From Verrucomicrobiales bacterium (GTDB lineage: Bacteria > Verrucomicrobiota > Verrucomicrobiia > Limisphaerales > JAYPXF01), in assembly GCA_002715965.1 (NCBI GenBank), contig PBAL01000079.1:34779-98778 (forward strand): DNA of 64,000 nucleotides. The letters run 5' to 3'. The position numbers were made by a program, and so were the translations under genes. Every line of letters starts with the position of its first letter. Position 1 is the stretch's first letter. The notes beneath the pieces were generated by a model that saw nothing but the letters and a program-made list of their open reading frames with translations, was not told the origin of the DNA and did not search any database. Below are positions 17,996 through 26,700 of this stretch, in pieces.

Positions 17996-18402
17996 TCAGT
18001 GTTTGTGATGCTTCCGCAGCTTCTGCAACAGCTCTGCCAATTCCGCAGACGCGTCTTCCCGCTTGTTCATCTTGTTCGATACCGAGGCAGCAATTTCTGC
18101 GATGTGGGCTACTCCTTCTGTATCGTTCGCCGTACGAGGGCCAGTTGGTCCCGTTCGAGAGTCATCTCTTCCAATTTATCTGAAGTTTGGACCAACTCGG
18201 GCTGCGTCTTCTTCAGTACAGCGGTGGTCTGTTTCAGGTTCTGTTCGTGGCTTGATGCCGCTTTTGCCTTGCCAGCCCAATAGACGGACAGTGCGATTGC
18301 CAGAACGGCGATGATTGGTGAGATCGGGTGTCCGACGCCAGAATTTGATTCTCGGTTGGTCTTTTCAACGCCCATTTTCTTGTCTTTGGTTTGCGGGGTC
18401 AT
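17996..18402 (-). pseudogene. Membrane-anchored coiled-coil protein, frameshifted near its C terminus
   Basis: From the ATG at 18400-18402 the protein has a polar N terminus, one membrane segment (SPIIAVLAIALSVYWAG) and a coiled coil (LVQTSDKLEEMTLERDQLAL). The frame stops at 18109. A one-base shift near 18125 opens a credible continuation (HIAEIAASVSNKMNKREDAS, then AELAELLQKLRKHHKH) ending at a TGA at 17996-17998, so the intact product would be about 134 residues. I do not recognise a family. The start overlaps the preceding coiled-coil gene by 38 bases. It may be a sequencing indel or a decayed gene. Confidence 0.5.
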
Positions 18403-18666
18403 GTGGGGTCTTTGAATTCGGCGAATTCTTCGATTTAAGCTTTTCGCGTAGCAATTCCCCACGACGACCAGCGTCAACAAGGTTGGCCTCAAGCCACTTC
18501 TTCTGCAGTGAGAGCATGTCGCGCTCTAGAGTTACCTCATCCAGCTGCCTTCCCAGATCAACGATTTGCTGATCCCGCCCGGCGATTTGCTCCTGGCGGC
18601 TCTCAGACGTATTACTGCTGCGCTCCTGAATCGGTCAGGAGAACCGTCAGAGGAGGCCTCTCTCAT
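18365..18666 (-). pseudogene. Coiled-coil protein fragment without intact start
   Basis: The frame between 18365 and 18634 encodes a strongly helical, heptad-like stretch (RQEQIAGRDQQIVDLGRQLD, then EVTLERDMLSLQKKWLEANL) and ends at the TGA at 18365-18367. It has no ATG and is closed upstream by a TGA at 18635-18637. An ATG at 18664-18666 in a neighbouring frame (MREASSDGSPD) could be the true start if one base is missing. The block (D)EVTLERDMLSL resembles EEMTLERDQLAL in the next gene, so the two may be paralogues. Function unknown. Confidence 0.4.
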
Positions 18667-18787
18667 GTGTTCCTGCCGGGATGGTAGCATTCGCCAACGG
18701 TAAACGCGGCCAGGAGTTCTTTGCAGGAAAGCACCCGATTCATACTTATGCAGGTCCACTTGCAGGGTTTACCTTAGACGCGAGTCT

Positions 18788-18817
18788 TTGACCTAGGGGG
18801 GTGTCCAAGGGTAAATA
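18788..18817 (+). promoter_or_regulatory. Possible promoter of the toxin-antitoxin pair
   Basis: A TTGACC at 18788-18793 stands 18 bases before TAAATA at 18812-18817, about 55 bases ahead of the BrnT start. A TACAAT at 18816-18821 is a better -10 match but at a 22-base spacing. The rest of 18667-18871 shows no coding signal. Identification is by eye only. Confidence 0.35.
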
Positions 18818-18826
18818 CAATGTATT
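18814..18826. promoter_or_regulatory. Perfect 13-base palindrome, possible TA operator
   Basis: AATACA (18814-18819), a single A, then TGTATT (18821-18826) form a perfect inverted repeat overlapping the proposed -10 region of the brnT-antitoxin operon. BrnA/CopG-type antitoxins are ribbon-helix-helix dimers that bind such short AT-rich palindromes and repress their own operon. Position and symmetry fit an autoregulatory operator; binding is inferred. Confidence 0.45.
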
Positions 18827-18871
18827 CACAGCCCGTGCACATTGAATTCACGCTGAGATCCGCCGACCGAA

Positions 18872-19156
18872 ATGCAATTTGACTGGGACAATCCGCCGTT
18901 CGAAATGGACGAAGAGCTGAGTGCTCAGGAGATTGAGGAATCATTCGAAGACCCATTTGCAGCCAAATTGTTGCCGGATTCCCCCCGTTTTGAGGCTTCC
19001 AACCGCTTTTTCAACCTTGGCCGGTCCGCTGGAGGAAAGGGTGTTTTTAGTGTGTACCGCACCAACGGGAAACAGTTTCGGATCATCTCCGCCCGTTTGT
19101 TCGAGCCGGAAGAGATGTTTTTCTACAAACACCGAATGAAGAAGCTTTTGAATTAA
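18872..19156 (+). CDS. brnT: BrnT-family toxin of a type II toxin-antitoxin system
   Basis: The 94-residue protein opens with MQFDWD, the usual start of BrnT/DUF497 proteins (F-x-W-D), followed by FEDPFAAKL. It has the closing strand and helix pattern FSVYRTNGKQFRIISARLFE then MFFYKHR, where family members show RIISAR and a late ExxxYE-type helix. BrnT toxins are small RelE-like ribonucleases that arrest translation. The middle block is shorter than in typical BrnT, and the expected H(G)V(S)F segment is replaced by acidic residues, so activity is not certain. It stands 23 bases before a CopG-type antitoxin gene, the standard toxin-first order of brnTA. Confidence 0.75.
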   Translation: MQFDWDNPPFEMDEELSAQEIEESFEDPFAAKLLPDSPRFEASNRFFNLGRSAGGKGVFSVYRTNGKQFRIISARLFEPEEMFFYKHRMKKLLN

Positions 19157-19179
19157 GATTAACGTTAATGTAAATCGAT

Positions 19180-19455
19180 ATGGTTACTTTGACGACATGG
19201 GAAGAGATTCCCCAATTTGAAACCGAACAGGCAGAGGCCGATTTCTGGCGCGGTCATCGTCTGGACCTTCGGCTGATCGACACCGCGCTGGCCGACAGCG
19301 CTCAATCGACTGAGTCCGTCACCATTACTCTGAGAATGGACCCGCGGATGCTGTCTCGCATCAAGCGCCTCGCGCGCTCCCGCTACATCAACTACCAGAG
19401 CATGATCAAGCAGTGGCTTGGTGAAAGATTGGAACAGGAATTGCGAAGCCGCTGA
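19180..19455 (+). CDS. CopG/BrnA-type antitoxin
   Basis: The 91-residue protein has an acidic N-terminal toxin-binding part (IPQFETEQAEADFWRGHRL), matching the CopG_antitoxin pattern F-x-(S/T)-E-x-E-A-x-F-W. The C-terminal ribbon-helix-helix region is SVTITLRMDPRMLSRIKRLA then INYQSMIKQWLGERLEQEL. RHH antitoxins bind and inactivate the cognate toxin and repress the operon. The partner is the BrnT-like protein just upstream, and the palindrome at 18814-18826 is the likely binding site. The pseudopilin gene begins 23 bases after its stop, but I see no functional link. Confidence 0.82.
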   Translation: MVTLTTWEEIPQFETEQAEADFWRGHRLDLRLIDTALADSAQSTESVTITLRMDPRMLSRIKRLARSRYINYQSMIKQWLGERLEQELRSR

Positions 19456-19478
19456 GGATTCGACAGTATGCGTCATCC

Positions 19479-20195
19479 ATGACCACGTTAACGAGCAAGT
19501 TCAGGGGAATTCGACGGGGAGCGTTCACGCTCATCGAGCTCCTCGTGGTGATTTCGATCATCGCGCTCGTGGCCAGCATGGTGGTCGGCTTGGCGGGTGG
19601 AAGCAGCGCAGCGAAGCAGCGCAGGCTCACCGAATCCAAACTCTCCAAGCTCACCACCGCAATCGACACCTACAAACTGGACAAAGGACACTGGCCTCCG
19701 GTTTTCAAGCCCTACAACACCACGAACAACGGGCATTACACCTCGCTGTTCTATGAGCTCGTCGGAGTGACCTACACCAACATCGTAAATCCTCCGGCAC
19801 CCTCACGGACGCTCTACTATCCCGAGGGAATCCAGCCTGGAATGGTCTTTGAATCGGACGATTTGAATCATGCGTTCGGAGTTCCCGGGGTGGCCAATTT
19901 CACGGAAGTCGGCGGGCGGGTGAACTCCTACTTCGATGTCTCCGCCGAGAAAGACTATGCCGTCAGCCCCAACCGGCATCCGGTGACCGGCGTTGTCCGG
20001 CCCACGAAACCAGTGGCTCTCTTTCAGGTCGGCGCGCGCCATTGGACCAATGCCCTGGTGACCAACTACTGGAATTATCGCCTCCAGCCCGACGACGGGC
20101 ACAATCCCAATACCTATGATCTCTGGGCGGAAATTCGCGGCAAGAAACCAGGCGAGGCAGACAAAGTCGTGATCGGAAATTGGAACACCAAGTAA
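19479..20195 (+). CDS. Type II secretion pseudopilin, GspG-like
   Basis: The 238-residue prepilin has a short basic leader and the class III prepilin signature GAFTLIELLVVISIIALVAS, with cleavage expected before the Phe and the conserved Glu at +5. The helical core TESKLSKLTTAIDTYKLDKG with GHWPPV is typical of major pseudopilins such as GspG. The globular part is larger than in classical GspG (about 140 residues). It is the first of a run of six prepilin-like genes reading rightwards with tiny gaps (2 bases to the next start). Exported through Sec/SRP and processed by a prepilin peptidase not present in the window. Confidence 0.88.
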   Translation: MTTLTSKFRGIRRGAFTLIELLVVISIIALVASMVVGLAGGSSAAKQRRLTESKLSKLTTAIDTYKLDKGHWPPVFKPYNTTNNGHYTSLFYELVGVTYTNIVNPPAPSRTLYYPEGIQPGMVFESDDLNHAFGVPGVANFTEVGGRVNSYFDVSAEKDYAVSPNRHPVTGVVRPTKPVALFQVGARHWTNALVTNYWNYRLQPDDGHNPNTYDLWAEIRGKKPGEADKVVIGNWNTK

Positions 20196-20197
20196 TT

Positions 20198-21004
20198 ATG
20201 AAAATGCACACCAAACGCTTCACACAATCGGGCATGACCCTGGTCGAGATTCTCGTGGTCATCTCCATCATCGCATTGCTGGCCGGCATGATTGTTCCCG
20301 CCGTCGGCAAGGCCAAGGTCAAGGCCAAAATCGCCAAGGCCAAGACTGAGATGGGCGATATCAAGGGAGCTATTTCGGCGTATCGCGCGGATTATAGTAT
20401 TCTCCCCTCTTCACCAGCTGCGGCGGCTCGCGGAACAGACATGGTTTTTGGCACTTGGGGTGTGGCGGGTTATTCCGGCACAGCCGGCTTTGCAGGAACA
20501 ACAATCACCAACGGTGGCGCATATGAGGCGAATAACCAGGAGCTGATGCTGATTCTCACCGCGACTTCCACCAACCAATTCCCGGGTGCCTCCAACGGAG
20601 TCAATGAAAACAATGCGCGCAACACGAAGAAAACCACTTATCTGAACGCAAAGCAGAATAGCGGGACTGGTCCGGGCTTGGGCTATGACGCAATATATCG
20701 CGATCCTTGGGGGCTACCCTACATTGTCACCGTGGACCTGAACTACGACGACTACGTATACCCGGCAATTTATCGCCGAAACCTCGTCAGCCAAAAGAGT
20801 GGCGCCGTGGGTTACTTTGGAGCGATCAAGCAGGGAACAGGTGGTGGCGGGGTAAACAACTGGGCGGTTCGCGATGCAGTCGCAGTTTGGTCGATGGGGC
20901 CGGACAAGGGATTTGTGCCCAATCAAAACGCCGAAGCCCAGGCGACCGTTGCCAATAAGAAAGTATCCAACAGTGACAATGTACTAAGCTGGGACAGCGA
21001 ATGA
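20198..21004 (+). CDS. Second GspG-like pseudopilin
   Basis: Starting at the ATG at 20198, the 268-residue protein has leader KRFTQSG followed by MTLVEILVVISIIALLAGM, a prepilin motif with Glu at +5. A long helix follows (KAKVKAKIAKAKTEMGDIKG then AISAYRADY), and a globular part with DPWGLPYIVTVDLNYDDY, a block that in GspG-type proteins forms the metal- or contact-bearing loop after a D-P-W-G motif. The D-P-W-G box supports a GspG-type assignment. It is separated by 2 bases from the previous gene and by 4 from the next, so all are probably one transcript. Confidence 0.88.
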   Translation: MKMHTKRFTQSGMTLVEILVVISIIALLAGMIVPAVGKAKVKAKIAKAKTEMGDIKGAISAYRADYSILPSSPAAAARGTDMVFGTWGVAGYSGTAGFAGTTITNGGAYEANNQELMLILTATSTNQFPGASNGVNENNARNTKKTTYLNAKQNSGTGPGLGYDAIYRDPWGLPYIVTVDLNYDDYVYPAIYRRNLVSQKSGAVGYFGAIKQGTGGGGVNNWAVRDAVAVWSMGPDKGFVPNQNAEAQATVANKKVSNSDNVLSWDSE

Positions 21005-21008
21005 TCCA

Positions 21009-22034
21009 ATGAATCTCACCACTCAAAACTTTTCCAATGAGCTCGGACTCCCATCGCGCAGGAGCGTGTGGGCGTTCACGCTCGTGGAAATGTTGGTGGT
21101 GCTCGCGGTGATCGGAATCATCGCAGGCCTTGCCTTGCCGACGTTGACCGGACTTGGAAAGGGAAACGTAAATTCAGCCGGGACCAGAAAGCTGTTGGAC
21201 GACCTGATGTATGCCCGGCAGAAAGCGATAGCCGGGCGCACCAAAGTCTATGTGATGTTCATGCCGGAATTCAGGTATTTCTCCTTCGGCCCGTCACAAG
21301 GTAGCCTGAACCCACCAGTCCCATTCTCTACCATCCCTGGGAGCAACGACTTCGTTAACAACCTCGTTCCCAACAAAATCGCATCCAGCCAGATGATTGG
21401 TTATACGATCTTCGCCGACCGCAGCGTGGGCGATCAACCGGGGAGGAAGACATCAAGGTTTATCACGGATTGGGAATACCTCCCCGAAGGCGTGCACATT
21501 CCACATCAGATTCTGATGAACCCGAACATATTTCTCAACGTGTCACGCTTCACCGCCGGTTCCGGACCCAATGACGTGACCATGCCGATTGAGTTTACCA
21601 ATAAGACGGCGAACTATTATTTGCCATGCATCGGGTTCGATACGCGCGGCCGGCTGATAGGTCGCCCCATCGGGGGAACGAACACCAATGACGTGGTGAT
21701 CCCGATTCTGGAAGGAGCCGTACAGATCCCCGAGCATCCCACGCTCAAGGATCGCAATGACGCAATTACAGTTCCGGGTATCGTAACGGCCAAGCCCATC
21801 TTGAATGGAGAGATCATCAACAACCTTATGTACACGGTGGCCGGCACGTCGGGGATGACCAATTCAGTTACCTATAACGGGATACTTTACCGCGATGGCG
21901 ACGCGTTCATGGGAACTTCCACCAGTAATTATGTCGTTATCGCAGGTAGTCCACGTTTGTTTCTCGTGAACGGAGTCAGGCTGGACCGGCTCACCGGGCG
22001 TGGGCGGATCATTTCACCGAAGCTGGAATTATAG
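21009..22034 (+). CDS. Prepilin-type protein, Verru_Chthon cassette protein D
   Basis: The 341-residue protein has leader SRRSVW and motif AFTLVEMLVVLAVIGIIAGL, followed by a GspH-like helix (LLDDLMYARQKAIAGRTKVY). Position and sequence fit member D of the 'Verru_Chthon cassette', a four-protein set known mainly from Verrucomicrobiota, all with prepilin-like or similar N termini and of unknown function. The globular domain contains many Asn/Thr-rich turns. It ends directly against the next gene (no gap to a GTG, 3 bases to the ATG). Likely a minor pseudopilin that lengthens or caps a pilus-like fibre (inference). Confidence 0.78.
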   Translation: MNLTTQNFSNELGLPSRRSVWAFTLVEMLVVLAVIGIIAGLALPTLTGLGKGNVNSAGTRKLLDDLMYARQKAIAGRTKVYVMFMPEFRYFSFGPSQGSLNPPVPFSTIPGSNDFVNNLVPNKIASSQMIGYTIFADRSVGDQPGRKTSRFITDWEYLPEGVHIPHQILMNPNIFLNVSRFTAGSGPNDVTMPIEFTNKTANYYLPCIGFDTRGRLIGRPIGGTNTNDVVIPILEGAVQIPEHPTLKDRNDAITVPGIVTAKPILNGEIINNLMYTVAGTSGMTNSVTYNGILYRDGDAFMGTSTSNYVVIAGSPRLFLVNGVRLDRLTGRGRIISPKLEL

Positions 22035-22037
22035 GTG

Positions 22038-22868
22038 ATGGATTTGGAAATCGAACAACCGCAATCCACCGGCAACGCGTCCAGGCGTTCCGAGCGCGCA
22101 TTCACGATGATCGAGGTCGCATTGAGCCTCGGTATCGTTGCCTTCGCATTGGTTGCGATCATCGGCATTCTGCCAACTGGGTTGAAGGCCCAACAGCAGA
22201 ATCGGGAGGAGACCATTATCGCCCAGGATGGCGTATACCTGATGGAAGCGATTCGAGCGGCCGCTCTGTCGAGCAATCTGAATGTGCTGACACAGAATCT
22301 TGTTGGCCTGTTCGTCACGAATATTTCCGTGAACACCAATTTCCCCGTATCCTTTGGAACACCCGAAGGGGTCATTTATACGCCAGCCGTAGGTGCGCCG
22401 GTTGCCACCAATGTAAACAATCCCTTGCAGGTGATCCTGCAGATGTGCCGGCCGAACTTTGATGCCGAAACCTCCACGACGAATCATGTGTTCGCTGTGT
22501 TCAAGGGATTCAGTGGAAACTTGAGCGAGATCGCTCCGGATCCAAACGCCATTCGTTTCCAATATCGTGTAGATGTGGAATTGAGTTCCATCACGAATGT
22601 GATTGGCACGACCAACTTTGCAACGCGTTTCATGATGACAAATCTGTATAACCTGAAGCTGCGATATCGCTGGCCTGCTCGTGATAACGGTCAAGTAATC
22701 GGTTTGGGTGAGAGGGTGATGCGCACACAAATTGCCGGTCGGCTTCAGCCTTACATGAACAGCAACGGTCTGGTTGCCATTTCGGCCCAGACCGCAGCGC
22801 TTACGAATATTACGGGTGGCGCAGCCAATCACGGCTACTTCATAGAGCCGGTACTCATTGGGCGATGA
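22038..22868 (+). CDS. Prepilin-type protein, Verru_Chthon cassette protein B (GspI-like)
   Basis: I take the ATG at 22038 rather than the GTG immediately before it. The 276-residue protein has leader SRRSER then AFTMIEVALSLGIVAFALVA, a prepilin signature of the GspI/PilV kind with a short loop and IIGILPTGLKAQQQNREETI as the start of the soluble part. This pattern (IEV-A-L-x-L-G-I-V-x-F-A-L) matches cassette protein B. Its TGA overlaps the next ATG (ATGA at 22865-22868), indicating translational coupling. The role is presumed to be a minor pseudopilin at the tip of the fibre. Confidence 0.78.
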   Translation: MDLEIEQPQSTGNASRRSERAFTMIEVALSLGIVAFALVAIIGILPTGLKAQQQNREETIIAQDGVYLMEAIRAAALSSNLNVLTQNLVGLFVTNISVNTNFPVSFGTPEGVIYTPAVGAPVATNVNNPLQVILQMCRPNFDAETSTTNHVFAVFKGFSGNLSEIAPDPNAIRFQYRVDVELSSITNVIGTTNFATRFMMTNLYNLKLRYRWPARDNGQVIGLGERVMRTQIAGRLQPYMNSNGLVAISAQTAALTNITGGAANHGYFIEPVLIGR

Positions 22869-23782
22869 TTCTGCATCTGAAAGAATTTGCTGAAAACAGC
22901 CAGCGACCCAGTTGTCGTGGACGCGAGTCTGATTCCAGGAAGCAACACGTGCGGGAGCGGAAACCTTATGGCAGGCAAAATCCAGATCGTATCCGTGTGG
23001 ATCACTCCCGCTCAGGTGTCACCGTATTGGAACTGCTCGTCGCCATGACCATGGTGTCCTTCATCATCCTGGTCCTTTACCAGATGTTTGATCGCACGCA
23101 GGCGCAAATGAGGAATGCGATCAAGCAGGTGGATCAATTGGAATCCGGCCGCGCCATGATGGACATCATCTATCGCGACATGACCCGGATGATCGCCCCA
23201 CCCGAACCCGGTCTGGTTTCGTTTGAAATTGACGGGGACTATTCAGCGGGAGGCCTGGAAATGGCCTATAACACCCCGAGTAATATTTTCTATACCAACA
23301 AGATGGAGGCCTTGTTTTTCAACGCCTACGATCCCGATGCCACGCCAACGAATTGGTCGGGATTGGGATATCGCGTGGCGCATTTCGCCGACGCGAGCCT
23401 GCCACCGACCAATGGATTCGGATCGCTCTACCGCTATGAGACGAACGCCAGTCGTTTTACGCGAGATTTTCGAGATCAGTTCTTCCAAGCCGCGGTTTCC
23501 AATCACGTCCACAAGATTGCCGAAAACATCGTGCATTTCCGGGTAAACTTTTATGCCGACGGAATTATCACCAACATCTCCGCCAATCTGCAGGTCGATC
23601 GCGGTCTGGTGGGAAAAGCCTTGCCTGAGCTTTTGGAAGTGGAAATCGGATACATCGACGAAGAAACTGCGACGATCGCCCGTTCGTTGGGCTCGCCGGC
23701 AGCCGCGCGCAACTTTGTTGCGATTCGCCCCGAGAAGGTGACGCTGTTTAGATTTCAGGTGCCGATCAAGACGCCGCGATAA
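22865..23782 (+). CDS. Prepilin-type protein, Verru_Chthon cassette protein C (GspJ-like)
   Basis: The 305-residue protein carries an unusually long, basic and Arg/Ser-rich leader of about 51 residues before the prepilin core GVTVLELLVAMTMVSFIILV. The core is followed by the GspJ/PilW-like helix YQMFDRTQAQMRNAIKQVDQ and MMDIIYRDMTRMI. Such a leader is much longer than the usual 6-15 residues; a later start is not available as an ATG close to the core, so the length may be real. It is coupled to both neighbours: ATGA with gene B and TAATG with gene A. Likely a minor pseudopilin of the same fibre. Confidence 0.76.
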   Translation: MILHLKEFAENSQRPSCRGRESDSRKQHVRERKPYGRQNPDRIRVDHSRSGVTVLELLVAMTMVSFIILVLYQMFDRTQAQMRNAIKQVDQLESGRAMMDIIYRDMTRMIAPPEPGLVSFEIDGDYSAGGLEMAYNTPSNIFYTNKMEALFFNAYDPDATPTNWSGLGYRVAHFADASLPPTNGFGSLYRYETNASRFTRDFRDQFFQAAVSNHVHKIAENIVHFRVNFYADGIITNISANLQVDRGLVGKALPELLEVEIGYIDEETATIARSLGSPAAARNFVAIRPEKVTLFRFQVPIKTPR

Positions 23783-26700
23783 TGAAGACGCTGAATGACA
23801 ATTCGGGTAGTCCGGACCAATGGCCCCGGGTATGGCATGCGTCAACCAGGAAACCGGACGGTGTGGCATTGGTCGCAACGCTGATCATGCTCTCACTGGT
23901 TACATTCATGACCGTTGCCTTCCTCGGTGTCGCTCGGCGTGAGCGTCGAGCTGTTTCAGCAACATTGAGCCAGGGTGACGCACGAGATGCGATGCATGCC
24001 GCCTTGGAACACGCGCAGACCGATCTGATCGAGCGGTTGATCACCGCAGACGATCCCTGGTCATACAGCCTCATCGTTTCCACCAACTTCATCAACCGAA
24101 CCAGTTTGGTGACCACGCTTGGGAATCAGCCGACCGACGCAAATTACCCCTATGCTGCGACCAATACCTTGCAGCACCAACTGAGAAACCTGGCCAACTT
24201 GCAGCACCTTCCGTGGGTTCCGGTTTGGCATGAAGACTTCACCAATGCCTCTGGTGATCTCGCCTACGGCAACGGAGGGATAGAACAAGCCTATGGCCGG
24301 TTTTACTACGACTTTAACCAAAATGGTTTCTTCGAGCCGACCTTCAGTGTGGGTTATGCGATGCCGACCGGGGGGCACACGTTCTATGCCGAGGCCCTTC
24401 CGGGTTTCTCATATAATCCGACCAACAGTTCCGTTACCGGGCACTTCGTCGGTGATCCGCAATGGATCGGAATTCTTCAGGATCCGACCCGGCCGCACAG
24501 CAGGGAGAATCGATTCGTCGGACGCTACTGCTACTTGATCGCCCCAATTGGAAAATCGCTGGATCTGAATTACATCCACAATCAGGCCAAAGAGAACACC
24601 AACAGCTATACACTCGGTGGCTCTCCTTCGCGTGATGCATATTTGCGTGGGATGGGGGTCGGCAGTTGGGATCTGAATCTTGGTGCGTTCATCAGCCAGT
24701 TGAACACCAACAATTTTGCGAACACGAACTGGATCTACGGCCCGTATGAAAACCTCCCGATACCCGCCCGGCCAGCTCCCGCACCGGACGTTGCGTTGGC
24801 TCACGCGGCCAGCGTATTGCGGTATCGCTACAACAACAATTTCAGCGGTGTCGCATCTGTTGCCAATATGTATGGCGGTGTTGGCGTGTCCCGTTTGTTC
24901 GGCATCGGATTCGATCTCTACTCTGAACTCATGCCGGTCAATCTGAGTGGTGTCTATGATCTGAACTATCAGAATATCCTCAACAGACCTTGGGCTGGTG
25001 GTACGAACACAGCGGACATCGTCCATTTTCAACATCCGAACGAACTGCTGCAGCGAGGCGGGATTTACAACGAGTTTGCCGAGTATCTGAACGCTGTGGG
25101 CGGAGACACGAACGACCTACTTCAGGGGGGATACCCTCTGCAAAGCGGATTTGGGGTGAGGAACGCGGAAGCGTTTCATAGCCGTTACACATTCTATCGC
25201 CTGATGTCTCAATTGGGAACGGACAGCGAGCCGGAGAATGGCCGTATGAACCTCAACTTTGATAACATCAGCACGAATGGTAATTTCGTGTCGCCGGATA
25301 ATTCCGAGATCCAGGACGGACCGTTCAAATCGTGGTCGGCACTCAGGTTCTTCACAAATGTGGCTCAATCGCTCCTTGACGCCAGTGTGGAAACCAATGT
25401 TTACCCGCGAGTGGTTGGCGCCCAGACCGTATATGTGACCAATTATAGTCTGGGTAATGCCGATCCCAACAACTTCCTGGCAACCAATGGGAACCGCTTC
25501 TCAGGTGTGGGGTTGATCAGCCGGAATCCGGACGGCGCCGGCGGATGGCTGCCTGGTGCATTCCAGTTGGGCATTCCTCAATTCGATGGAACGACCAACA
25601 CGATTACCTACACGAACAACAAACTCATGATCAGCAATATCATGGTCTATCCGTTCAATATGTTTACCCCGGAGGTTCACCGTCTTTTCCAGGTCGCGGC
25701 CAATTTATATGAGACGGCCGGGAATGCGAGAGAATGGGATCCGGGCATTTCCTATCCTCCCGGAAGCCGCGTGCGCAGACTTAGCAGATACTACAATGCA
25801 CCCGGTGGTGCCTCGGCGGGTGCTGACCCGGCAAGTGGAGGAGTCTGGGTGTTTGATGAACCGGGTGCGCCGACTGTGTTCCGTCCGACATTTCGCTTCG
25901 ATTCCGCCAACGACATCGTTTACCTGAGTGGCTTCATCGCGGAGTCCAACACGGCTTGGCTGTCGCTGCCTTACCTGGATATAGCAACCACGAACGACCG
26001 ATTTCGATTCCTGCGGCTTCCAGCGGATCCGCTTTTCGTGAACGGAACCAATATGCATATCAAAGGAATTCCGGCAATAATAGGTGCACGGGGACCTGCA
26101 AGAGATGCATCGGGTGCAATTGTGGCGTCCGGATTGCCGGCATTGAACGAGGTGACGTATCGCCCATTTATTGGCGTGACTCGCAAGATGGAACTGGTCA
26201 AGACGAATGCCGCGGACATTCCTCGAATGACCAACTCTATGTATATCCTCTCGGTGTCGGTGGATATGGGAGCTGAGGTCTGGTTGCCGTATCAATATAC
26301 CTATCCAAGGAACTTGGAGTTACGGATCACGAACGAGTTGAGCCTGGTCATCACCAATCAATACGGACCTGTCCTGTTTTCACGCGTCACAAACGGGGTG
26401 GTGGATGTGGTGCCTGCCAATACCTGGGTGCCGCTTCAGGCTGCGGGAAGTAATTCCATACCGGGTAACTTCCGCACTCCGTTCAGGGCAAACGTCGATC
26501 TATTGCGCAACATGGCGTACTCGACAAATTTCCCGCCATTGCCGGGCATGACCAATGGAGGATTTCGCCCGGCGAACTCCGCGCTGGCGAATACGGCTGG
26601 GTTTACCGGCACGAATTCTTTCCAGGCTGCTGAGTTGGGAATGGTTGTCTCGAATTGGTTTTCCTATTCGGCAGTGGACACCGACCTGAACCTGGTGGTG

